DNA of 27,855 nt from an uncultured Eubacteriales bacterium. GTDB lineage: Bacteria > Bacillota > Clostridia > Oscillospirales > Ruminococcaceae. Below the pieces are notes generated by a model that worked only from the letters and a program-made list of their open reading frames with translations, had not been told where the DNA came from and searched no databases. Shown here piece by piece: positions 6,122-15,277 of this stretch (positions are counted from its first letter, which is position 1; each line of letters begins with the position of its first letter). Location: contig CAUHFD010000009.1 of the NCBI GenBank assembly GCA_959605275.1, positions 1 to 27,855 on the forward strand, read 5' to 3'. Made by a program: the position numbers and the translations under genes.

Positions 6122-8395
6122 ATGAAAGGCAAACGGATTGCAGCCATGACAGTTACTTTACTGCTTTCTTTGTCAATGTTTTCCTGTACGAAGAAGCCTT
6201 TTACAACGGCTGTGCTGGAAGAAGACAATTTTCAGAGAGTAGACCAAAATGTTGTGGAAGCAAGACTAAAGACTGTAAATGATGTTACTCGTTTGTTTAT
6301 TGATGGAAAAGCAGTCACTCCTAATATGTTTTCTTACATCCACAATATGGCAGATAAAGCACCTGTTCTGAGCCAACTGTCTCGTGCCGACAAATACGGG
6401 ACGAACATTGTTCGTATTATTGTATCAATTACGGGCTCTACAAAGGATAAAATTGAGCCATACGTAAAGCCAGCAATAGATGAAGTATTGAGTCAAAATC
6501 CCGATGCGTATATTTTGCTGACCTATGGTGTGTATGTAAATCCGTTTACTACGGACGGAGATTATCGGTCAGAGGCATTTAAAAACCAAAGAGGAGAGTT
6601 GCAGTCTTTTTGTTCTCTCGCTTCGGAATATTGGCTGAATCAGTTCGTCGAAGGCACAAAAGGTCTGGTTGAGTATATACTCAGCGATCCGGTGTATTCC
6701 AACCGTGTTATTGGATATCAACCTTGTGCAGGAGCCGCAGGAGAGTGGCTGGGTCCAATGTATTGGGAGGGCATGATTGATTGTTCTGAAGCAAATACAA
6801 ATGGATTCCGAAAATTTTTGCAAAAAAAATATAAAACGGATTTGGCGTTGAAAGAAGCATGGGGAAATGGAGCTATTCGTTTTGATAATGTAGAGATTCC
6901 GGATCGCATTCCGGGATCGGGAACGGATGAAATACGTAATCCTCTAGATGAGACCTTAATAATGACACCGGAAAATCAAATCTTTACAGATTATGAGGAT
7001 TATTACAGCGGCATGGTTGCGGATGCCATTTTAACTTTGGCGAAAACGATTAAAACCGCGACAGACGGTCGTAGCTTGACTGCCGCTTATTCTGGATATC
7101 ATTCAGAGGTCAGAACGCCTTTTGCAGGAAATTTTGGTTTATACAAGTTGTTAAAGTCGGAATATATTGACATTCTTACAGGACCGGTATCATATAGTGA
7201 TCGGAACGAGGGTGGGATTGGTGCATATATGTCACCGGTTAGTTCCATTAATGCATCTGGAAAACTATGGCTGGATGAGTGCGATTACAGAACAAGCTAT
7301 CGCACCTCGACCGGTGCAAAACCGGGGGGAACCCAAGAAAGCGTCAATTATATGGAAAACATTCAGTCCGACGAGGCCACAATAGAGGTGCTGCGACGGG
7401 AAATCGGAAAGTCTATGGTTTATGGGACCGGATATTATTGGCTGGATCTGATTTATCGCGGATGGTTTGACAGTGATAACTTTTGGAAAAACGCACAGGA
7501 ATTAAATGAGCTTTATTATGATTACATGAAGATGAAACAGGGAACATCTCCTGAGGTGGCATTTGTGTATGATGAGCTTGCGTTCAATATGCTGGGACAG
7601 CCGTGGCAGATCAGTACGGATTTGATTGGAAGCAGCAAGGATTTATTTTATACTGCGGGCTATTCCTTCGGATACTATTCTATTGATGATGTTATAGCAG
7701 GAAAAACAGATGAAGCTAAGATTATTTATATGATGACACCCTGGCGAATGTCTCAGGAGCAGATCGTCGGTCTGAAGAAAAAGCTATTCCAGAGCAAAAA
7801 AACCGTGGTTTGGATGTATGGATATGGTCAAACAGATCAAAAGAGTTTTAGTGAATTGATCGGCATGGAACTAGAAGCATCAAATAAACAGGGATTGACC
7901 GACTTTATGTTTGAAAATGAACAGCCCAAAGGATTAGAAGCATTGAAATCGCTATTTTACATCAACCGCGATTTATCCCCTTGGTATAGAGTGAAGGAAC
8001 AGAAAGATCTTACGGTTCTGGCAAGGTATGATGGTTCACAAAACATTGCTGTGGCAATAAACGAAAAAAACGGATACCGTTCGGTTTTTTATGGCTCTGC
8101 TGCGATAAACGAAAAAGTGTATTCGGCACTCAACGAGTTGTCAGGTGCAAATTGTTTTTTGGACAGCAAGGATGTAGTATACGCTGACTCTTCCTTGGTT
8201 GTTATACATACAAAGCAAAAGGGAGAAAAAACAATCCGTTTTCCCAAAAAGACAGATGTATACGATTACTTTGAGGGAAAGTGGTATCGGTCAATAAGAG
8301 AACTGAAGGTAGACGCGGGGTTGAATCAGACAAAATATTATTTCTATGGAAATCAAAAGGATTTGATGCAATGCGGCATCGGTGCAGAGAAATAA
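6122..8395 (+). CDS. GH42-like extracellular glycosidase lipoprotein (copy 1)
   Basis: A 757-residue exported protein with a signal peptide and probable lipobox M-F-S-C (Cys22). ATG 6122 fits GGAAAGG at ten bases; ATG 6116 is possible. The TIM-barrel part has a GH42 hallmark, F-R-K-F-L-Q-K-K-Y-K-T-D with A-L-K-E-A-W-G-N. Candidate catalytic residues are Glu208 in A-A-G-E-W-L-G (acid/base) and Glu386 in L-W-L-D-E-C-D-Y-R (nucleophile), 178 residues apart, close to GH42 spacing. The usual Asn before the acid/base Glu is Gly here. Residues about 500-640 resemble the beta-galactosidase trimerisation domain (I-I-Y-M-M-T-P-W-R, V-V-W-M-Y-G-Y-G), with a beta sandwich after it. The protein at 19448 is a clear paralog throughout. 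It probably trims a glycan at the outer membrane face. The sugar specificity is unknown. Confidence 0.82.
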   Translation: MKGKRIAAMTVTLLLSLSMFSCTKKPFTTAVLEEDNFQRVDQNVVEARLKTVNDVTRLFIDGKAVTPNMFSYIHNMADKAPVLSQLSRADKYGTNIVRIIVSITGSTKDKIEPYVKPAIDEVLSQNPDAYILLTYGVYVNPFTTDGDYRSEAFKNQRGELQSFCSLASEYWLNQFVEGTKGLVEYILSDPVYSNRVIGYQPCAGAAGEWLGPMYWEGMIDCSEANTNGFRKFLQKKYKTDLALKEAWGNGAIRFDNVEIPDRIPGSGTDEIRNPLDETLIMTPENQIFTDYEDYYSGMVADAILTLAKTIKTATDGRSLTAAYSGYHSEVRTPFAGNFGLYKLLKSEYIDILTGPVSYSDRNEGGIGAYMSPVSSINASGKLWLDECDYRTSYRTSTGAKPGGTQESVNYMENIQSDEATIEVLRREIGKSMVYGTGYYWLDLIYRGWFDSDNFWKNAQELNELYYDYMKMKQGTSPEVAFVYDELAFNMLGQPWQISTDLIGSSKDLFYTAGYSFGYYSIDDVIAGKTDEAKIIYMMTPWRMSQEQIVGLKKKLFQSKKTVVWMYGYGQTDQKSFSELIGMELEASNKQGLTDFMFENEQPKGLEALKSLFYINRDLSPWYRVKEQKDLTVLARYDGSQNIAVAINEKNGYRSVFYGSAAINEKVYSALNELSGANCFLDSKDVVYADSSLVVIHTKQKGEKTIRFPKKTDVYDYFEGKWYRSIRELKVDAGLNQTKYYFYGNQKDLMQCGIGAEK

Positions 8396-8437
8396 TCTGT
8401 ATCAAATGGGGATTTTCGGGAAAGGATAGCTGTTAAC

Positions 8438-11251
8438 ATGAAAAAGAAAATATCGGTTATCATCAGTTTGATATTAGCATTCGCGGTTCTGACTGTTCCA
8501 GCTTCAGCGGTTTCTGAATTACAGCTCTATACAGACTATTTTGCGGGCAGTGAAACGGAATTTCCAATCAGCAGCAATCAGATTTCAGCTGAATCCTTTA
8601 TGCAGAAATCTGAAACTGGCACAATCAGGAAAGTATACGGAGAAAACGCTGTGGTTTTGGAAAAGACGGGTGATTTTGCTGAATATGCAGTTCGGGTGGC
8701 AAAGTCCGGATATTATCATATTGCGTTACAGTATGGGCTGATGAGAGAACATTCCGGAAAAATCAATATCGGTGTGCAAATCGACGGAGAATTTCCATTC
8801 CTTCTGGCAAATGATATTACATTGGGGCAGGCATTTCAAAATGCGGTCAGCGAATTTGAGACAGACAAAAAAGGAAATCAGATAGCACCTGACCAAGTAC
8901 TGGCGGAAGAATATATTGATTATACCCTACGTGGAGATGAATATACAGCAGAAGGGTACTACTTTTATCTGGAACAGGGGACGCATACAATCAGATTTAC
9001 GCTGAATGACGGTGTGTTGCCGCTGAAAAGTATTACCGTCTATAATGAAAAACAGCCAGATGCCTATCAGAATCCGAAAGAAAAGACAACAGAGGCGTAC
9101 GAGATATTTTTGGAAGGAGAAAAGGCAGACAGAAAATCGCATGCGAGTCTGTATCCCACCTTTGATCGTTCCTCTCCGGCGACAAGCCCAAACGACTCTG
9201 AAACGGTGCTTCTTAACACCATCGGCGGTGATTCGACTTTTCAAAAAAATCATCAATGGCTTGAATGGAATTTTAAGGTTGATCACGATGGATATTACAA
9301 TCTATTGCTCCGTTTCCGACAGAATGTAGCGGTTGGAATGACTTCTTATCGCAAAATTTATATTGACGGACAGGTGTTAGGCTCAGAACTGAGTGCTTAT
9401 AAATTTGGATACAGCACAAAATGGCAGTTAGAAGCGCTGCGAAACGAGAAAGAAGATTTGCGTTTTTATCTGAAAGAGGGAAATCACAGCATACGGCTTG
9501 AAGTGGTTCCCGGCGGAACCGAATACACAGTAGGTGTTTTAGAAAAAGAAATAAAAAATCTGAATGAAATTTATCAGAAAATTTTGTTCATCACCGGACC
9601 TACGCCGGACACCTCTCGGGATTACTTTTTAGAGGAACAGATTCCGGGACTGCTGGCAGGATTTTCAGCAAGTGCTACGGTTCTGAAGCAGGAATATGAG
9701 CGAGTAATGGCGCAGAATGACGGACTTGGCTCCAGTGTCACTTTCATGAAAACCTTTGCGTCATTTCTTGACAGCTTAGTAAAGGAACCGGATACCATTG
9801 CTGGTCGGCTGTATAATTTCAAATCTAATATCGCAACCTTGTCTTCTCTACAATGGTCGCTACAGGATAATCCGTTGGAAATTGATTATCTGAAATTTCA
9901 GACTGACGGGCAGGACCGCCCGAAAGCCAACGCTGGATTTTTGGAAAGCCTGGTTTATGAAATACAAAGATTTTTCATTTCGTTCTTTAATGATTACGGG
10001 ATTATCGGTGATGTTAATGAAAACGCCGTTGTTCTCGAAATATGGACCACAGCCGGTCGGGAGCAAGCTCAGATTATGAAAAATCTGATTACCAACCATT
10101 ATTCCAAAGACAGCAATGTATCGGTAAAGCTGAGTCTATTGCCGGGGTCTTCACTGATTGAGCCAATCATGGCACATAAGGGACCGGATTTGGTAATTGG
10201 GGTTGGGCGGAACATCGCGGTCAATTTAGCTGCACGGCAAGCCATAGTGGCATTTGATGATTTTTATGGATTTGCTCAGGTTGTCGATCGCTTCGCAGAG
10301 GGAACAACGATTCCGTATCAATATAACGGTAAGACATACGGATTACCTGAACTGCAAGATTTCAATGTTTGTTATGTGCGTGAGGACGTGTTCCGAAAGT
10401 TAGGACTTCCGATCCCGCAGACATGGGAAGACTTAAAAACAATTCTGCCGACCATCACACAAAACAATCTTGAGGTTGGCATACCGAATGGAATACAGGC
10501 GGGAGTTACAGCGGGCATGGAGGGAAGCATGCCGACAGTACTTCCGGCGTTGGTGATGCAAAACGGACTTGATTATTACAGCAGTGATATGACCGAAACC
10601 GTTTTTTCTACCAAACCCGGCGTAAAGGTATTTGAGGATTTTACAAAGTTATTTACAGATTATTCCTGTACTGTCTATTTTAATGCACTGAATCGTTTTC
10701 GGACAGGTGAGACACCGTTTATGATTGCTCCGATATCTTCTTATGCGGCATTGAGGCTGACAGCACCGGAAATCAACGGCTTATGGTCTATTTATCCGAT
10801 GTTGGGGACAGAAAAAGCAGACGGAACGATTGACAGAACAACAGAGGACACAGGCAGCGCTTCCATTATTCTTTCGGACAGTGATCATCAGAAAGAAGCA
10901 TATGAGTTTTTGGAATGGTGGAGCAGTGCTCGGACGCAGGCAGAATTTGCACAAAGCTTAGAAAATATGTTGGGGATTTCAGCAAGATATCTGTCCGCAA
11001 ATTTAGAAGCATTCAGTCAGCTTGACTTCTCTGAAGAGGAGCATGAACTGATTGCTCAGCAGCGGAAATGGGTAAAACCGATTCCAGAGCTTCCGGCAAC
11101 CTATATTGTAACAAGGAATCTTTCTAACTCGTTTTTGAGTGTTGTAAACGACGGTCGGAATCCAGTGGACAGTATCTCACAATATGCCAGAATCATGAAA
11201 GATGAGTTGACCCGCAAGAAAGAACAGTTGGACCGGCTCAACGGGAAATAA
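8438..11251 (+). CDS. large extracellular solute-binding protein with N-terminal carbohydrate-binding-like modules
   Basis: A 937-residue protein, about twice the length of a usual sugar-binding protein. The signal peptide (1-25, P-A-S-A) has no lipobox Cys, and no other anchor is seen. Two beta-sandwich regions follow, about 30-200 (G-Y-Y-H-I-A-L-Q-Y, G-T-H-T-I-R-F) and 222-370 (G-Y-Y-N-L-L-L-R-F, G-N-H-S-I-R-L). They resemble each other and CBM6/35-type modules. A helical region spans about 380-515. Residues about 525-905 form a family 1 extracellular solute-binding domain: V-V-L-E-I-W-T-T, G-P-D-L-V-I-G-V, Y-G-L-P-E-L-Q, F-R-K-L-G-L-P-I-P-Q-T-W-E-D. The two permease genes follow 19 bases later, so it should be their receptor. 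How it stays at the cell surface is unclear; binding to wall or glycan through the N-terminal modules is one idea. Confidence 0.85.
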   Translation: MKKKISVIISLILAFAVLTVPASAVSELQLYTDYFAGSETEFPISSNQISAESFMQKSETGTIRKVYGENAVVLEKTGDFAEYAVRVAKSGYYHIALQYGLMREHSGKINIGVQIDGEFPFLLANDITLGQAFQNAVSEFETDKKGNQIAPDQVLAEEYIDYTLRGDEYTAEGYYFYLEQGTHTIRFTLNDGVLPLKSITVYNEKQPDAYQNPKEKTTEAYEIFLEGEKADRKSHASLYPTFDRSSPATSPNDSETVLLNTIGGDSTFQKNHQWLEWNFKVDHDGYYNLLLRFRQNVAVGMTSYRKIYIDGQVLGSELSAYKFGYSTKWQLEALRNEKEDLRFYLKEGNHSIRLEVVPGGTEYTVGVLEKEIKNLNEIYQKILFITGPTPDTSRDYFLEEQIPGLLAGFSASATVLKQEYERVMAQNDGLGSSVTFMKTFASFLDSLVKEPDTIAGRLYNFKSNIATLSSLQWSLQDNPLEIDYLKFQTDGQDRPKANAGFLESLVYEIQRFFISFFNDYGIIGDVNENAVVLEIWTTAGREQAQIMKNLITNHYSKDSNVSVKLSLLPGSSLIEPIMAHKGPDLVIGVGRNIAVNLAARQAIVAFDDFYGFAQVVDRFAEGTTIPYQYNGKTYGLPELQDFNVCYVREDVFRKLGLPIPQTWEDLKTILPTITQNNLEVGIPNGIQAGVTAGMEGSMPTVLPALVMQNGLDYYSSDMTETVFSTKPGVKVFEDFTKLFTDYSCTVYFNALNRFRTGETPFMIAPISSYAALRLTAPEINGLWSIYPMLGTEKADGTIDRTTEDTGSASIILSDSDHQKEAYEFLEWWSSARTQAEFAQSLENMLGISARYLSANLEAFSQLDFSEEEHELIAQQRKWVKPIPELPATYIVTRNLSNSFLSVVNDGRNPVDSISQYARIMKDELTRKKEQLDRLNGK

Positions 11252-11270
11252 GTAATTGGGGAGGGCAAAA

Positions 11271-12176
11271 ATGTTGCGAAACAGTGTAAGGCATAAGGGA
11301 CAATGGAAGCACGAAATGTTCAGCTATGCTATGTTGCTGCCGTTTTTGATTGTATTTTGTATTTCTATTGTATTGCCGATTATAGTGGTTTTTATTTTGA
11401 GCTTTACAGAATACAATATGTTCCAAAGTCCGATATTCGTGGGTTTTTCCAACTATACGAATATATTTATCAATGATAGCGTGTTTATGAAAGCCTTAAC
11501 CAATACGATTTATTTTGCATTAATTACGGGTCCTTTAAGTTTTATCATCTGTTTTTTGATTGCGTGGATTATTAACGATTTCAGACCGAAGATTCGTGCG
11601 CTGCTGACTTTGGTTTTTTATATTCCCTCCATCAGCGGAACTATGTACGTTATTTTCTCCTTGATTTTCAGCGCCGACTATTACGGGATCGCAAATAGCT
11701 TTTTGATCTCACTTGGATTAATCAAAGACCCGCTTTCTTGGTTTCAGGATCCAAAAATGTGTCTGAATCTGTTGATTATTGTTCAGTTGTGGCTGAGTTT
11801 AGGAATTGGTTTTTTGTCGTTTATTGCAGGTTTGCAGAACGTTGATAAGGAACTGTTCGAGGCGGCTGCAATTGACGGCATCAAAACAAGATGGCATGAG
11901 CTTTGGTACATTACGCTGCCGTCAATGAAAAACATGCTTATTTTTGCAGGGCTGACTCAAATATCAGCCGCTTTTGCCAGTGGGGATATAGGCATGACGC
12001 TGGCAGGCTTTCCTTCTGTTCAATATTCAGCACATACTTTGACGGTACATGCCTATGATTACGGAATGGTTCGTTATGAAATGGGCTATGCGTCAGCTGT
12101 TTCTGTGATATTGTTCATTTTGGTTTTGTTTTCTTATAAGATATTTCATTTATTTGTGAAAAGAATCGGTGAATAA
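11271..12176 (+). CDS. carbohydrate ABC transporter permease (MalF/UgpA-like)
   Basis: A 301-residue integral membrane protein with about six hydrophobic helices and a basic N-terminus. The start ATG 11271 follows GGGGAGGG (11258-11265); an in-frame TTG at 11256 precedes that site and is rejected. The EAA loop that contacts the ATPase reads E-A-A-A-I-D-G-I, followed by L-P-S-M. It pairs with the next permease and the large solute-binding protein just upstream to form one importer. No ATPase gene is present in the window, which is normal for this class when a shared MsmK/UgpC-type ATPase is used. Confidence 0.93.
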   Translation: MLRNSVRHKGQWKHEMFSYAMLLPFLIVFCISIVLPIIVVFILSFTEYNMFQSPIFVGFSNYTNIFINDSVFMKALTNTIYFALITGPLSFIICFLIAWIINDFRPKIRALLTLVFYIPSISGTMYVIFSLIFSADYYGIANSFLISLGLIKDPLSWFQDPKMCLNLLIIVQLWLSLGIGFLSFIAGLQNVDKELFEAAAIDGIKTRWHELWYITLPSMKNMLIFAGLTQISAAFASGDIGMTLAGFPSVQYSAHTLTVHAYDYGMVRYEMGYASAVSVILFILVLFSYKIFHLFVKRIGE

Positions 12177-12198
12177 TCAGAGAGTAAAGGAATCGATC

Positions 12199-13050
12199 AT
12201 GAGAAAGAAAAAATTTGCTTATCGCTCGCGTGCGGGAAATATCCTGCTGTTTATTTTGCTGTTCCTGATCGGATGCTTTATGACGTTGCCGCTAGTTTAC
12301 AGCATTGTCAATGCATTTAAGCCAATGGAGGAGTTTTTTGTATTTCCGCCTAAATTCTATGTTGTCAATCCCACGACTGAAAATTTTGTTGACTTGTTTT
12401 CTCTTACCTCAAATTTATGGGTGCCGTTCAGTCGCTATATATTCAACAGCTTATTTGTGTCAATTACGGCGACCTTCGGAAATCTGCTTTTAGCTGTAAA
12501 TGCAGCATATGTATTGGCGAAACACACCTTTCGCGGAAAATCAATTGTCTGGGGTATCATTATTGTTGCGATCATGTTTTCTACAAAGATCATGATGATA
12601 CCGCAGTATCTGATTTATTCTAAAATCGGAATTATTGATACCCACTGGGTTATTATCTTACCGGCACTTGGCATGACAATAGGCGTATTTCTATTAAAGC
12701 AGTTTATGGAAAACGTACCGAATGCTATTTTGGAAAGTGCAAGAATTGACGGTGCAGGAGAGTTCCGGATATGCTGGAAGATAGTCGCACCCGCAGTGAA
12801 ACCAGCTATGATCACGCTGCTGATATTTGTATTTCAAGCGGTCTGGACCAATACAGGAAGCAATTTGCTTTATTCCGAAGAGTTGAAAGTGCTTCCGACA
12901 ATACTGATGCAGATTGGCACCTCAGGTATGGCAAGAGCAGGTACAACAGCTGCTGCCAGCCTGTTGCTGTTGATTCCACCAGTGGTATTTTTCGTCATTG
13001 CGCAAAGCCAGATCATTGAAACGATGACCAATTCGGGAATTAAAGAATGA
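12199..13050 (+). CDS. carbohydrate ABC transporter permease (MalG/UgpE-like)
   Basis: A 283-residue membrane protein with six predicted helices, the partner of the permease that ends 22 bases upstream. ATG 12199 is chosen because AAAGGA (12186-12191) lies seven bases before it; a GTG at 12169 in the same frame overlaps the preceding gene and lacks a ribosome binding site. The EAA loop reads E-S-A-R-I-D-G-A-G-E, followed by V-A-P-A-V-K-P, typical of MalG-type subunits, as is the short hydrophilic C-terminus. The substrate is unknown and is presumably delivered by the 937-residue receptor. Confidence 0.93.
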   Translation: MRKKKFAYRSRAGNILLFILLFLIGCFMTLPLVYSIVNAFKPMEEFFVFPPKFYVVNPTTENFVDLFSLTSNLWVPFSRYIFNSLFVSITATFGNLLLAVNAAYVLAKHTFRGKSIVWGIIIVAIMFSTKIMMIPQYLIYSKIGIIDTHWVIILPALGMTIGVFLLKQFMENVPNAILESARIDGAGEFRICWKIVAPAVKPAMITLLIFVFQAVWTNTGSNLLYSEELKVLPTILMQIGTSGMARAGTTAAASLLLLIPPVVFFVIAQSQIIETMTNSGIKE

Positions 13051-13078
13051 CGGCAGTCTACGGAAAGGAGAAAATGAC

Positions 13079-15172
13079 TTGAAAAAGCTGATAGCTGTTT
13101 TTACAATCATATTGGTCTTCTCCGGAATCGTATCGGTATCGGCTGCCGACATGAGCAGAAGGACCCAGACCCCTGACCGGAGCTATAATTACACCGCATA
13201 TGGAGAATCAATTGCTGCACCGGCGGCATACATGGTGAGCAAAACGGTGGAGCTACCACAAAAATTTAATGCACCAACTGATCTTTATGTGTTTGACGAT
13301 AAAATTTATGTATTAGACAGTGGAAACGAAAGAATTGTAGTTTTGGACGAAAATTTTGAAATGCTTCGGGAAATCAGAGTGATATATGAAGGCGGGATCA
13401 AAGACGCCTATGGACTTTATATTCACAACAACAGTAATATTTATATCACACTTCCGGAACAGAAGAAAATTATCGTCTGCACGCAAGATGGAAAGCTTTT
13501 GCAAACGATCAACGAACCGAAATCACCTTTGATCCCTAACGGAACAGTATACAAGCCGAAACGGTTGGTCATTACAAATGATGATATTATTTATCTTGTG
13601 GCAGAGGGCATTTATTACGGAATCATGCAATTGGATATCAATGGGAATTTTTTGAGTTTTTATGGCGCCAATACGGTGGAACCCGGTTTGGAAAATTTTC
13701 TATCCAATCTTTATAATAAAATTTTCACCAACGAGATGAAATCAAAGGTTGAACGCAGACTCCCGTTTGAATACGCATCAATTGATATTGATACCCAGGG
13801 TTTTATCTATTCGTCTGTTGCGACAGATGTCAGCTCAAATGGACAGATCAAAAAGCATAATCCCAGCGGAGATAATATCCTTGGTTTTAAGGACGCCGCA
13901 GATGTATCTAACGGAGTGAAGCTTTCTGTCGGAGATTATGGAGATTTGGAGACCAATTTAACAACCTCCGGCTATATCACCAGCCTTCTCACCGATTTGA
14001 CAGTCGATAAGGACGGTTATCTGTTTGTACTTGATACTTCCAGAAACAAGGTGTTTCACTATGACCAGAACAATAACCTGCTGTCTATTTTCGGTACGCA
14101 GTCTGATGACTACGGCGCGCTTCAGGAACCGGTTGCCGTAGATACTTTTGGGGACGATTGTTTGGTTTTGGATAAAAAGCAAAATGCATTACTGGTCTAT
14201 TCCATGACTGATTACGGAACGGTGCTAAAAGAGGCATGCGGACTCTATAACGAGCAAAAATATGCAGAAGCGGATAAATTGTGGCAGCAGATTGCACAGC
14301 TAAACAATAATCTTGTTATTGCACATGATGGCATCGGAAAAGCGGCCTTTGGTCGCGGTGATTATAAAACGGCAATGGTGCATTTTGAGCAGGCATGCAA
14401 TAAACTCAATTACAATGAGGCTTTTTCAGCTTACCGAGATGAAATTATGATAAAAATTGCCCCGTTTTTGTTTACAGCCATAGGCATTGGTTTAATAGCA
14501 TTGTGGGTTGTGTTGTCTAAGGCGGGCAAACGGGTACCGGCGTCAGGTGCAGATGTCAAACAAGGAAAGGTTTCTCCGATTTATACTATGCTGCATCCAT
14601 TTGAGGGATATGAGACTGTAAAATATGAAAAACGCGGCAGTCTGTTGTATGCCAACCTTATTTTGCTGTTGCTGTTTTTGGTTCGTATCTTTTCTTTGCG
14701 GTTCACCGGCTTTCTATTCAGTACGGTAAACTACAATAATATTAATATTTTCTATGAGCTGTTTCAGATGGCTGCGATTTTCTTCGTGGTCACGATTTGC
14801 TCTCAGGCAATTACTACCTTTATTGATGGAGAAAGTTTTTATAAGGAAACCTATATTGCAGTTGCTTACTCTTTGCTGCCGTATGTGATCATTTCCTTTG
14901 TATCTACCATCCTCAGTATGTTTTTTACCAATAATGAGGCGCTTCTTTTAAGTACCTTGAATCAGTTTGGAGTGTTATGGACTGGAGTCGTCATGTTTAT
15001 CGGCTTGATGAAAGTTAACCGGTATTCATTTAAAAAGACAATCCTTTCAATACTGCTGATAGCGGTTGCGATTTTGTTTATTATTTTCATTGTGGTGCTG
15101 GCTTATAGTTTGGTTGCTCAGTTTATAACCTTTATACAGGATTTGGGCAATGAAGTACAGTATCGGGTTTAA
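13079..15172 (+). CDS. NHL-like beta-propeller / TPR / Yip1-domain membrane protein
   Basis: A 697-residue protein with a three-part build. It starts at TTG 13079, eight bases after GGAAAGGAG (13062-13070); the nearer ATG at 13074 hits a stop at once. After a signal peptide (about 1-23), residues about 55-370 form NHL-type propeller blades (P-T-D-L-Y-V-F-D-D-K-I-Y-V-L-D-S, D-G-Y-L-F-V-L-D-T-S). Residues about 378-450 look like two TPR repeats (Y-N-E-Q-K-Y-A-E-A-D, F-G-R-G-D-Y-K-T-A). A transmembrane helix at about 457-478 leads to a multi-helix Yip1-like domain at about 495-690, starting P-F-E-G-Y-E. The propeller and TPR should lie outside the cell. From memory, similar proteins accompany DUF5696 and sugar ABC permeases in Paenibacillus and Clostridia. 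The function is unknown; it could be a scaffold or sensor for the importers. Confidence 0.82.
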   Translation: MKKLIAVFTIILVFSGIVSVSAADMSRRTQTPDRSYNYTAYGESIAAPAAYMVSKTVELPQKFNAPTDLYVFDDKIYVLDSGNERIVVLDENFEMLREIRVIYEGGIKDAYGLYIHNNSNIYITLPEQKKIIVCTQDGKLLQTINEPKSPLIPNGTVYKPKRLVITNDDIIYLVAEGIYYGIMQLDINGNFLSFYGANTVEPGLENFLSNLYNKIFTNEMKSKVERRLPFEYASIDIDTQGFIYSSVATDVSSNGQIKKHNPSGDNILGFKDAADVSNGVKLSVGDYGDLETNLTTSGYITSLLTDLTVDKDGYLFVLDTSRNKVFHYDQNNNLLSIFGTQSDDYGALQEPVAVDTFGDDCLVLDKKQNALLVYSMTDYGTVLKEACGLYNEQKYAEADKLWQQIAQLNNNLVIAHDGIGKAAFGRGDYKTAMVHFEQACNKLNYNEAFSAYRDEIMIKIAPFLFTAIGIGLIALWVVLSKAGKRVPASGADVKQGKVSPIYTMLHPFEGYETVKYEKRGSLLYANLILLLLFLVRIFSLRFTGFLFSTVNYNNINIFYELFQMAAIFFVVTICSQAITTFIDGESFYKETYIAVAYSLLPYVIISFVSTILSMFFTNNEALLLSTLNQFGVLWTGVVMFIGLMKVNRYSFKKTILSILLIAVAILFIIFIVVLAYSLVAQFITFIQDLGNEVQYRV

Positions 15173-15193
15173 ACCGCAGAAGATTACAGTGGG

Positions 15194-15251
15194 TTTGTTC
15201 TTTTCAAAGAGAGTGGGTTCTGAATTTTTGACTGTTTCAAAACAGAACAAA
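15194..15251 (+). other. alternative inverted repeats upstream of the DUF5696 gene
   Basis: CAGAACAAA (15243-15251) can pair through AGAACAAA with TTTGTTCT (15194-15201), or through CAGAAC with GTTCTG (15217-15222). The two pairings exclude each other. They lie in the 105-base gap between the Yip1 gene and the DUF5696 gene. The loops are long and the arms AT-rich, so a role is uncertain. Confidence 0.3.
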
Positions 15252-15277
15252 GCAACGGAAAGGAATGGTCAATCAAT

